Of a DNA stretch of 5,808 nt, positions 1 through 5,690 are shown piece by piece. The DNA is from Pseudohongiella sp. (lineage in GTDB: Bacteria > Pseudomonadota > Gammaproteobacteria > Pseudomonadales > Pseudohongiellaceae). Position 1 is the first letter of the stretch. Each line of letters begins with the position of its first letter. The translations under genes and the position numbers were made by a program. The notes beneath the pieces are model-generated. The model saw only the letters and a program-made list of their open reading frames with translations, searched no databases and was not told the origin of the DNA. The stretch is from the NCBI GenBank assembly GCA_030652635.1, contig JAUSPW010000515.1, positions 1-5,808 on the forward strand, given 5' to 3'.

Positions 1-103
1 GCGCAAGATTACCACAGCATGTTGATACTGGTTAGCTTAGCTCTCTTTGCTTGCGCTACAATCATCCGGCTTTTAACAGGCAACAGGTCAGGAGAGACTA
101 TCT

Positions 104-739
104 ATGGCATTGATGGCCATAACACCCCACATTGAGGATCTTGATAATTTTCTAGACTCCTGTGCGCTGCGACGCTACGAGCGTGGCCAGACAATCATTT
201 ATGCAGGTGATGTGCCGTCGACATTGTTTTATCTGATCAAAGGCGGCGTATCCGTCATTTTAGAAGACGAAGACCATAAAGAAGTGGTGGTTGCCTATTT
301 GAACCCCGGCGACTTTTTTGGCGAGATGGGCCTGTTTGATACTCACAAAGCCCGCAGTGCGTGCTGCAGGGCGCGCTTCACCTGCGACATCGCGGAAATC
401 AGCTACGACCGCTTTAATGATTACGCTCATTCGCATCCCGAGATCCTGTTTACCATCGGAAAACAGATGGCAAACCGTTTGCGTAACACCACACGAAAAG
501 TCGGTGATCTGGCATTTTATGATGTGACCGGGCGCATAGCGCGCACCCTGATCGAGTTGAGCAAAGAACCCGATGCCATGACACATCCCGATGGCATGCA
601 AATCAAAATTACTCGCCAGGAAATTGGTCGTCTGGTCAATTGCTCTCGTGAGATGGCAGGCAGGGTATTAAAAACATTGGAAGAGCAGAATCTGATTTCC
701 GTGCATGGCCAGACTGTGGTGGTCTTTGGCACGCGATAA
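104..739 (+). CDS. crp: cAMP receptor protein, Crp/Vfr-type global transcription regulator
   Basis: This 211-residue cytoplasmic homodimeric regulator binds cAMP through an N-terminal beta-roll and DNA through a C-terminal winged helix. Residues that contact cAMP in E. coli CRP are present: G73-E74, R84-S85 and T129, with T130 where E. coli has Ser128. Residues 157-175 match E. coli CRP as I remember it, and the ending VVVFGTR is Vfr-like. The recognition helix keeps R182, E183 and R187, which correspond to the DNA-reading R180, E181 and R185. The helix-turn-helix glycine is replaced by N179. The ATG at 104 is chosen over the ATG at 113 because AGGAG at 90-94 lies 9 bases before it. TACAAT at 57-62 could be a -10 element, but no good -35 accompanies it. 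I see no TGTGA-N6-TCACA site upstream in the window. The gene faces the 749-1462 gene with nine bases between stops and no U-tract terminator. The family call is very secure; crp versus vfr is naming only. Confidence 0.97.
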   Translation: MALMAITPHIEDLDNFLDSCALRRYERGQTIIYAGDVPSTLFYLIKGGVSVILEDEDHKEVVVAYLNPGDFFGEMGLFDTHKARSACCRARFTCDIAEISYDRFNDYAHSHPEILFTIGKQMANRLRNTTRKVGDLAFYDVTGRIARTLIELSKEPDAMTHPDGMQIKITRQEIGRLVNCSREMAGRVLKTLEEQNLISVHGQTVVVFGTR

Positions 740-748
740 CACACGGAG

Positions 749-1462
749 TCAGTCTGTTTTAGCTAACAACAACAGCCCTGCGCTGACCTGACTTTCGTCA
801 AACACGCGTTGACGCTCGGCTTTGATGTACGCAAGTTTTTCTTGTTTCTCGGGCGCCGGAATTCCCCTCACGCTTAACAAGCTTTCAGCACGCCGGAACA
901 AAGACATTGCACGAATGGTATCTTCTTGCTCCATCGCCTTCTGGGCCATTAAAAAGCAGGAATTGACGGACACTCTGACACCCAGTAAACGCAGTTTGTT
1001 TTTGGTGTTTTCAAACTGACCCGCACTGATTTTGTCATGCCGGTAGAGATCAGCGAACATCTGCAGTGCTTTTTGAATATGCCGCTGAGCCACCAATAAC
1101 TCTTGTTCAGTTGCAACTGCTGCACTGCCACCTGACGCCGGATTGCTGCGCGGCCGCATGGCTGCTTCGGCTTCCTGTATGTGCCTGTTCAAATCGTTAC
1201 GCACGGGATCCAGCGCCTGCATTTGCTTGAGATCCTCAATCATGGTGCCGTACATAGTGCTCAGGATATCCGTGTCCACGTCCATGCTTTGCAGTGCGCG
1301 CCCTACTTCCTGAACACTCTGTCGTCGTTGATCAAGTAAGGCCAACTGGCTCAGAGCCTGGTACTGCGCTGCCTGCAATTGCGCCGCCCAGCCTGCCAGC
1401 ATCAATCCTGCCAGCATCAGCACAAGAAAAAAAATGATCGGAAGCAGATTGCCAGCAAACAT
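749..1462 (-). CDS. Uncharacterised single-pass membrane-anchored helical protein
   Basis: I do not recognise this 237-residue protein. Residues 6-26 form one strongly hydrophobic segment with no charge, best read as an N-terminal membrane anchor; there is no signal-peptidase or lipobox site that I trust. The rest is polar, rich in Gln, Glu, Ala and Leu, and looks almost wholly alpha-helical. Residues about 28-100 are probably coiled coil. A low-complexity Pro/Ser/Gly/Ala linker spans about 103-117, and a second helical part, about 118-225, includes a TPR-like stretch near 183-197. Most of the chain would therefore sit on one side of the inner membrane; which side is unclear. The ATG start at 1462 has only a weak ribosome binding site (GGG in a GC-rich stretch), but it places the membrane segment at the very N-terminus. 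It lies 75 bases downstream of trpC in the same direction, so it could be read through from the trp operon or have its own promoter. No catalytic motif is visible. Confidence 0.8.
   Translation of the reverse strand: MFAGNLLPIIFFLVLMLAGLMLAGWAAQLQAAQYQALSQLALLDQRRQSVQEVGRALQSMDVDTDILSTMYGTMIEDLKQMQALDPVRNDLNRHIQEAEAAMRPRSNPASGGSAAVATEQELLVAQRHIQKALQMFADLYRHDKISAGQFENTKNKLRLLGVRVSVNSCFLMAQKAMEQEDTIRAMSLFRRAESLLSVRGIPAPEKQEKLAYIKAERQRVFDESQVSAGLLLLAKTD
1392..1421 (-). repeat. Tandem 15-bp duplication inside the membrane-segment codons
   Basis: Two adjacent 15-base units (1392-1406 and 1407-1421) agree at 13 positions. In the minus-strand protein they encode LMLAG twice, residues 15-19 and 20-24, within the hydrophobic anchor. 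A run of eight A (T on the coding strand) at 1427-1434 precedes it in reading direction. This looks like an in-frame duplication that set the length of the membrane helix. Confidence 0.75.
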
Positions 1463-1474
1463 GCACGGCCCGCG

Positions 1475-1509
1475 TAGCGTTTAATAGTTGGAATTCGACT
1501 TAAACGCTA
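1475..1509. repeat. Perfect 10-bp inverted repeat between trpC and the membrane-protein gene
   Basis: TAGCGTTTAA at 1475-1484 is exactly complementary to TTAAACGCTA at 1500-1509, with a 15-base spacer; the arms are 25 bases apart start to start. The stem is A/T-rich and no T-run follows it on the minus strand, so it does not look like a standard intrinsic terminator for trpC. It lies 13-47 bases upstream of the ATG at 1462, a position suitable for an operator or a 5' leader hairpin of that gene. It could also be a 3'-end-stabilising hairpin of the trpGDC message. The repeat is seen directly; its role is inference. Confidence 0.6.
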
Positions 1510-1510
1510 T

Positions 1511-1522
1511 CGGCAGATGCCG
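1511..1522. repeat. Short GC-rich stem just after trpC
   Basis: CGGCA and TGCCG form a 5-bp perfect inverted repeat around a 2-base centre, 15 bases downstream of the trpC stop in the transcribed direction. The sequence that follows on the minus strand has only three consecutive T, so it is at best a weak terminator or a pause hairpin. Confidence 0.35.
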
Positions 1523-1537
1523 TGACTTGTTTACCCC

Positions 1538-2335
1538 TCAGGCAAATAATTCGCGCAGCTTTTCGCCGGGGTTATCTGCACGCATAAAGGTTTCACCAAT
1601 CAGGAATCCATAGATTCCTCTGGATATCATGCGTTTGACATCTTCCGCCGTGCTGATACCACTTTCAGTGACAATCAGTTTGCCATCCGGCACCAACTCA
1701 GCCAACCTGAACGTGGTGTCCAGATCGGTGTGGAAGGTATGCAGGTTGCGATTGTTGACACCAATCAGGTCAAAACCCGCGGCCAGCGCAATCTCAAGCT
1801 CGGCTTCGTTATGCACTTCCACCAGCACATCCAGTGCCAGTTCAGCCGCATATTGCGACAAGGCATGCAAGGCGGGCGGGCTGATGGCTGCCACAATCAA
1901 TAAAATACAATCAGCGCCCATAGCACCGGCTTCTGCGACCTGGTAGGGGTCAATAATAAAGTCCTTGCGGATCACGGGCAGTGCGCAGGCAGCCCGCGCT
2001 TGTTGCAAGTAGTCAGTGCAGCCCTGAAAAAACTGCTCATCGGTTAACACCGACAGGCATGCGGCACCTGCATCCGCGTACTGCTGTGCAATTTTTGCCG
2101 GATTAAAATCCTGCCGAATCAACCCGCGACTGGGGGATGCTTTTTTGATTTCTGCAATCACCGCGGCCTGCTGCGCATCCATACGTGTGCGCAGTGCGCT
2201 GATAAAACCCCGCCGATCAGGAATCTGCTGTACCGCCATGGCATGTTGCAGGGCAAGGCTGGAACGCTGTGTATTCTGGCGAATTTCAACAGTTTTTTGC
2301 GCCAGAATTTTTTCGAGAATGGTGCTGGTGTTCAC
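1538..2335 (-). CDS. trpC: Indole-3-glycerol-phosphate synthase (EC 4.1.1.48)
   Basis: TrpC converts carboxyphenylamino-deoxyribulose phosphate to indole-3-glycerol phosphate, the ring-closing step of tryptophan synthesis, in the cytoplasm. The 265 residues are the usual length for a single-function enzyme; there is no fused TrpF. Active-site motifs known from the family are all present in order on the TIM barrel: EIKKASPSRG at 62-71 (catalytic E62 and K64), RKDF at 123-126 (general-acid K124), LVEVH with E173, GVNNRNL with N194, and TESGI with E224 and S225. The phosphate-binding ending GFLIGETFMR (243-252) is intact. Translation starts at GTG (2335), since no ATG fits the conserved N-terminus and GAGGA at 2345-2349 lies 9 bases upstream. 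The gene follows trpD by 29 bases and is the last trp gene here; trpF, trpB and trpA are not in the window. Confidence 0.97.
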   Translation of the reverse strand: MNTSTILEKILAQKTVEIRQNTQRSSLALQHAMAVQQIPDRRGFISALRTRMDAQQAAVIAEIKKASPSRGLIRQDFNPAKIAQQYADAGAACLSVLTDEQFFQGCTDYLQQARAACALPVIRKDFIIDPYQVAEAGAMGADCILLIVAAISPPALHALSQYAAELALDVLVEVHNEAELEIALAAGFDLIGVNNRNLHTFHTDLDTTFRLAELVPDGKLIVTESGISTAEDVKRMISRGIYGFLIGETFMRADNPGEKLRELFA

Positions 2336-2344
2336 GCCTTTTAT

Positions 2345-2349
2345 TCCTC
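2345..2349 (-). promoter_or_regulatory. Ribosome binding site fixing the GTG start of trpC
   Basis: On the minus strand GAGGA lies 9 bases before the GTG at 2335, inside the 29-base trpD-trpC gap. It supports the GTG start, giving an N-terminus of MNTSTILEK. Confidence 0.75.
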
Positions 2350-2364
2350 AGCCTCGTAACAAGA

Positions 2365-3402
2365 CTATGGTGTTTCAAGTGGAAGCGACTGAGTGAAGGC
2401 CGCCAGTTGTTCGAGTTTTTTTAAGGCTTCGCCGCTGCGCAAAATGTCCTGAGCCTTTTTGACACCCGCCGGCAAATCATCACACAGATTAGCGGCGTAA
2501 ATGGCAGCGCCGGCATTCAACGCGACAATGTCACCCGCCGCTTCATTTTCATAAGTCAATGCCTGCCTGACCATGACCAGACTCTCTTGAGGCGAGCTGA
2601 CTTTCAACATGTCAAACCCATCGCGCTGCTGCATGCCAAAGTCGGCAGGCTGCACGGTATAACGCACCAGGTGGCCGTCCCTCAATTCACCAATGCGGGT
2701 AGGTGCTGAGACACTGATTTCATCCAGACCATCGTCGGCGGCCAGCACCAGTACGTGATGACTGCCCATCGACTTGAGCACTTCCAGCACAGGATCAATC
2801 CAGATGGCATCAAACACACCCAGCACCTGATTGGGTGCACCCGCCGGGTTAGTCAGCGGCCCCAGCATATTAAAAATGGTGCGCACACCGATTTCGCGGC
2901 GCGGACCAATCACGTGCTTCATGGCGCTGTGATGACCCGGCGCAAACATAAATCCCACTCCCACCTGCTCGACACATTGTGCTACCTGCGCGGGCGTGAT
3001 GTTAAGTCGGACACCCGCAGCTTCCAACAGATCGGCGCTGCCACTTTTACTGGTTGCTCCGCGATTGCCGTGTTTGGCGACGCGCGCACCGGCGCAGGCC
3101 GCGACCATCGCCGATGAGGTTGAGATATTAAATGTATCCGTGCTGGTACCCCCGGTTCCGCAGGTATCCACCAAGTGCGCATCGGGCGGCAAATTCACCG
3201 GTGCAGCCAGGGAGCGCATGGTTTTAGCTGCGCCCAGCAGCTCGGGTGTTTTTATGCCTTTCATCTGCAGAGCAACTAGGAATGCGGCAATTTGTGCATC
3301 CGTACATTGCCCGGTCATCAGCTCGCGCATTAGCGCGGCCATGTCATCGGCACTCAGATCACGTCTCTCAGACAGATGGCGTATGGCTTGTTTGATATCC
3401 AT
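2365..3402 (-). CDS. trpD: Anthranilate phosphoribosyltransferase (EC 2.4.2.18)
   Basis: TrpD joins anthranilate to phosphoribosyl pyrophosphate, the second step of tryptophan synthesis; the family works as a cytoplasmic dimer. The 345-residue length is normal. The helical N-terminal domain (about 1-70) is followed by the PRPP-binding loop CGTGG (81-85), FNIST (91-95), AKHGNR (109-114), SKSGSADLLEAAG (118-130), the anthranilate-side GPRR (166-169) with IFNMLGPLTNPA after it, and the metal-binding pair D227-E228 in DGLDEIS. The conserved Asp that normally ends GTGGD is Thr here (T86), followed by STD. The rest of the motif set is intact, so an active enzyme is expected. The ATG at 3402 is 2 bases after the trpG stop, with AGGG at 3412-3415, inside the trpG end, as ribosome binding site. 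This suggests tight or coupled translation. TrpD is not fused to TrpG as it is in E. coli. Confidence 0.97.
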   Translation of the reverse strand: MDIKQAIRHLSERRDLSADDMAALMRELMTGQCTDAQIAAFLVALQMKGIKTPELLGAAKTMRSLAAPVNLPPDAHLVDTCGTGGTSTDTFNISTSSAMVAACAGARVAKHGNRGATSKSGSADLLEAAGVRLNITPAQVAQCVEQVGVGFMFAPGHHSAMKHVIGPRREIGVRTIFNMLGPLTNPAGAPNQVLGVFDAIWIDPVLEVLKSMGSHHVLVLAADDGLDEISVSAPTRIGELRDGHLVRYTVQPADFGMQQRDGFDMLKVSSPQESLVMVRQALTYENEAAGDIVALNAGAAIYAANLCDDLPAGVKKAQDILRSGEALKKLEQLAAFTQSLPLETP

Positions 3403-3404
3403 GG

Positions 3405-3986
3405 TTATTTGCCCTGCAAAAAATTCCTGAATAACTGATGACCGTGCTCACTGAGTATGGACTCAGGGTGAAACTGCACGCCTTGCACGTCCAGCGTTTT
3501 ATGTCGCACACCCATAATCTCGTCCAGTTCGCCATTCTGCAACTGCGTCCAGGCGGTAATTTCAAGACACTCGGGCAAGGTGGATTTATCAATCACCAGC
3601 GAGTGATAACGGGTAGCGGTAAACGGGCTGGGTAAATCCGAAAAAATCCCGATGTTGTTGTGATACATGGCTGACAACTTGCCGTGCATCACCTGCCTGG
3701 CACGAATGACATCGCCGCCATATGCCTGACCAATCGCCTGATGCCCCAGACACACACCCAGCAAGGGGATACGGCCGGCAAAGGTCTTAATCACATCCAG
3801 CGAAATACCGGCTTCTGTTGGCGTGCATGGCCCCGGGGAAATGACAATCTTCTCAGGGGCCAAGGACTCAATTTCTGCCAGACTGATAGCGTCATTACGG
3901 TATACCCGCACATCAGCACCCAGCTCACCGAGATATTGCACGATGTTGTAGGTAAATGAGTCGTAATTGTCGATCATCAGGATCAT
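3405..3986 (-). CDS. trpG: Anthranilate synthase component II, glutamine amidotransferase
   Basis: TrpG is the class I glutaminase subunit that hydrolyses glutamine and passes ammonia to TrpE, which makes anthranilate from chorismate. Its 193 residues match the family length. The N-terminal MIDNYDSFTYN (4-14), oxyanion-region PGP (51-53), nucleophile C79 in GVCLGHQ (77-83), and H173 and E175 in VQFHPES complete the Cys-His-Glu triad. MHGK at 100-103 is the usual contact loop. The same subunit can serve p-aminobenzoate synthesis (PabA role) in bacteria with one copy; the operon favours the trp role, and a dual role cannot be excluded. The ATG at 3986 is preceded by GGAG about 10 bases upstream and matches the conserved N-terminus. 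It is the first gene of the trpGDC operon. trpE is not adjacent; the divergent neighbour is unrelated. I see no leader peptide with tandem Trp codons in the 98 bases upstream. Confidence 0.96.
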   Translation of the reverse strand: MILMIDNYDSFTYNIVQYLGELGADVRVYRNDAISLAEIESLAPEKIVISPGPCTPTEAGISLDVIKTFAGRIPLLGVCLGHQAIGQAYGGDVIRARQVMHGKLSAMYHNNIGIFSDLPSPFTATRYHSLVIDKSTLPECLEITAWTQLQNGELDEIMGVRHKTLDVQGVQFHPESILSEHGHQLFRNFLQGK

Positions 3987-4084
3987 GAATTGGGGTCTCC
4001 AAAAAATCAGGCTGCATTTTCGCTGAAATCGTGCTCAACTTAAACCTTGATGATCAATCTGCTGCAAAAGAACGAGGATACAGC
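3987..4084. promoter_or_regulatory. Divergent intergenic region between trpG and the helical-protein gene
   Basis: These 98 bases must hold the start signals of both divergent genes unless transcription enters from further away. For trpG a weak candidate on the minus strand is TTGCAG with a 17-base spacer to TTTAAG (4 of 6 to the -10 consensus). No strong sigma-70 pair is seen for the plus strand. An 11-bp palindrome, TTGATGATCAA, sits at 4047-4057; its half-sites look like FNR/Anr halves, but the spacing is 1 rather than 4. No Trp-rich leader ORF or attenuator hairpin with a U-tract was found. Confidence 0.4.
4074..4078 (+). promoter_or_regulatory. Ribosome binding site deciding the ATG start at 4085
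   Basis: GAGGA ends 6 bases before the ATG at 4085. An in-frame GTG at 4031 would add 18 polar residues but has no comparable site, and the added stretch overlaps the likely promoter region. The ATG is therefore preferred. Confidence 0.75.
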
Positions 4085-4555
4085 ATGACCGGCCTCACCA
4101 GTTTTGAAAACGCCGCCCATGTCTTGGATGAGCTGATTGCCTGTCATGAACATCTGGCAGAGCTTTATCTGGGTTTGCAGGAGCTCGCCAGCCCGCTGGG
4201 CGTCATGTTTCTTGAACAACTGTCCGTGCGTGAAAAAAAGCTGGCGGATACGCTGGAGCGTTACGAGGACAATGCGCCCGTCAAAGTGCTGAAAACCTGG
4301 ATTCAGATCCCGTTTCCGGATGACCCTGATAAATTCCTTGCGGCACTCGAGCAGGATTTACCAGCAGAGCTGTCAACGCAGGATATCTACGAACTGGCCA
4401 GCAAGGCCGACGATTTTATTACACACCTACTGGAACATTTGCGTGATCGCTGTGAGATCGCGGATGTTAAAAAGTTGTTTGAAGACTTGATTGCCGGTGA
4501 AAAAATCGAACACATTGCACTCAGCAAAACCTACAACTCCTTGCGCGAGATGTAA
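4085..4555 (+). CDS. Uncharacterised all-helical protein, possibly ferritin/rubrerythrin-like four-helix bundle
   Basis: This 156-residue soluble protein has no signal peptide or membrane segment. Four amphipathic helices are suggested at about 5-33, 36-63, 98-122 and 124-155, with a Pro/Asp-rich connection (64-97) containing TWIQIPFPDDPD. The two halves resemble each other: FLEQLSVREKKLADTLERY (42-60) resembles LFEDLIAGEKIEHIALSKTY (131-150). That helix-pair duplication is typical of ferritin-like folds. Acidic and His residues that could bind metal occur on each helix (H21, E22, H23, E26; E50; D109, D110, H114, E117, H118; E139, E142, H143), but the canonical ExxH pairs are not exactly kept: helix 4 reads EKIEH. 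It may be a metal-poor or divergent member, or an unrelated bundle. It is divergent from trpG and faces arsM with 28 bases between stops. The gene is secure; the fold is inferred and the function unknown. Confidence 0.85.
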   Translation: MTGLTSFENAAHVLDELIACHEHLAELYLGLQELASPLGVMFLEQLSVREKKLADTLERYEDNAPVKVLKTWIQIPFPDDPDKFLAALEQDLPAELSTQDIYELASKADDFITHLLEHLRDRCEIADVKKLFEDLIAGEKIEHIALSKTYNSLREM

Positions 4556-4583
4556 ATTTTACACGCTCATCCACCTACAAGGA

Positions 4584-5624
4584 TCAGCAGCAGGCAGCCG
4601 ATGTGTTGCCGGAGGCCGTGATATCAAACGGCAAACCACCACCACAGCCTTCAAACAGACCAAAGTGTTTACTGAAGTCCCCGATAAATTCAAAGTGTGC
4701 TGCAAAACGTGTGTCATGAAGCATACGCCAGGTATTGCCACATACCGGGAATACCCGGCCAGTTTCAATATCATGATGCTTGTCCAATACAAAACGATCA
4801 GGGGCGTTGGTTAAGGTGCCTTTGTAAATGACAGCCTGACCATAGTCTTCGCAATCCGGCTCTAAGCCCTCGAGTTTAAACAAGCGGTACGTTGCAGAGT
4901 AAAAATGGACTGGCCCAATGCGGGCAGCAATGGCTGGATCCGTCATCATTAAAGGGCGATCGTCTACCAAACGAGGATCCGTAAAACCCGCTCGGCGCGC
5001 CATGTGCTGAAAATCATTCCAGTACAAGGCACCGCCAAGACATTCGCCGTACAACTCGGGATCATTTTTGACGGCGTCCGGCACACGGCGATCAGCATAC
5101 ACATCCGAAAAGTAGAATTCTCCACCCAGTTTTAGCAAGCGGAAAATCCCCTTGAGCACGGATGTTTTGTCCGGCGACAGATTCAACACGCAATTGGACA
5201 CAATCACATCGACCGATCCGGGCGCCAGATCAAGCTGGTCAAGTTGCTCCATGTAACCTTGCACAAACTGCACATTGTCATAACCAAACTGTGTGGCGTG
5301 CCAGGTTTTGTGTTGCTCGGCAACGGCCAACTGCTGCTCCGTCATGTCCAGACCAATAATCCGCCCATGAGCGCCCACCATTTGAGCCAGCGCATAGACA
5401 TCGCGCCCGGTACCACAACCCAGATCCAGAATAGTACAGCCGTCGAGCGCCGCCGGTGCAACCAATCCGCAGCCGTAATAACGTGCAAGCACTTCCGGAT
5501 GAATGCGTGTCAGCAAAGGCTTCAGCCACTCAGGCATGGATGAAACATCACAACACGCCGAGGTTTTTAAATCTGCAGAGCTTTGTAATTGTTTGCCGTA
5601 ATAATCTTTAACCACGTCGTACAT
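4584..5624 (-). CDS. arsM: Arsenite S-adenosylmethionine methyltransferase (ArsM family)
   Basis: ArsM transfers methyl groups from S-adenosylmethionine to trivalent arsenic in the cytoplasm, giving methylated, often volatile arsenicals. This 346-residue protein begins with the family-typical VKDYYGKQLQSSADLKTSACC (5-25). SAM motif I is ILDLGCGTGRD (65-75), followed by GLDM (91-94). SNCVLNLSPDK (143-153), YFSDVYADRR and GECLGGALYW (193-202) follow. C24, C52, C145 and C195 correspond, with spacings 28 (C24-C52) and 50 (C145-C195), to the four functional cysteines described for the algal enzyme CmArsM (44, 72, 174, 224, from memory). The C-terminal domain keeps CEDYGQ and VCGNTW and ends in a Gly/Cys-rich tail with C327, C345 and C346. 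The ATG at 5624 has AGGGA six bases upstream. It follows the truncated gene at 5665-5808 by 40 bases, so an operon is likely. No arsR gene is in view. Activity on another metalloid cannot be excluded. Confidence 0.88.
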   Translation of the reverse strand: MYDVVKDYYGKQLQSSADLKTSACCDVSSMPEWLKPLLTRIHPEVLARYYGCGLVAPAALDGCTILDLGCGTGRDVYALAQMVGAHGRIIGLDMTEQQLAVAEQHKTWHATQFGYDNVQFVQGYMEQLDQLDLAPGSVDVIVSNCVLNLSPDKTSVLKGIFRLLKLGGEFYFSDVYADRRVPDAVKNDPELYGECLGGALYWNDFQHMARRAGFTDPRLVDDRPLMMTDPAIAARIGPVHFYSATYRLFKLEGLEPDCEDYGQAVIYKGTLTNAPDRFVLDKHHDIETGRVFPVCGNTWRMLHDTRFAAHFEFIGDFSKHFGLFEGCGGGLPFDITASGNTSAACC

Positions 5625-5650
5625 GACACTTCCCTTGCTGTTTTATTTTT

Positions 5651-5690
5651 AACTGGCGCGCTTTTTAAACTGGCGCACTGCAACTGGCAC
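5651..5690. repeat. Three direct copies of AACTGGCRC around a stop codon
   Basis: AACTGGCGC at 5651-5659 and 5668-5676, plus AACTGGCAC at 5682-5690, recur at 17- and 14-base steps. On the minus strand the first two belong to a 17-base near-tandem unit (GCGCCAGTT followed by A-rich sequence) that spans the TAA stop of the truncated gene. It may be a small local duplication of the gene end or a set of binding sites upstream of arsM; the former seems simpler. Confidence 0.5.

Noticed and set aside
1..135. Open frame from the window edge to TGA at 133-135 with a hydrophobic stretch (MLILVSLALFACATII) on the plus strand
   Set aside because: It overlaps the well-supported crp start by 32 bases, contains the crp ribosome binding site, has no clear ribosome binding site of its own, and is short enough to be chance. 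A small membrane peptide or the end of an upstream gene cannot be fully excluded.
796..814. CGTCAA...TTGACG stem-loop downstream of crp as a terminator
   Set aside because: The 6-bp stem has no following T-run on either strand and lies within the coding sequence of the opposing gene.
1511..1522. CGGCA/TGCCG stem as a rho-independent terminator of trpC
   Set aside because: It is only 5 bp long with a 2-base centre, and no real U-tract follows, so I list it as a repeat and not as a terminator.
2755..3430. Long plus-strand open frames opposite trpD and trpG
   Set aside because: They are antisense shadows of strongly conserved minus-strand genes and show no recognisable domain or ribosome binding site.
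4047..4057. TTGATGATCAA as an FNR/Anr site
   Set aside because: The half-sites match, but they are separated by one base instead of the four required in TTGAT-N4-ATCAA.
4031..4084. GTG at 4031 as the start of the helical-protein gene
   Set aside because: It has no ribosome binding site, while the ATG at 4085 has GAGGA six bases upstream. The added 18 residues are polar and lie in the divergent promoter region.
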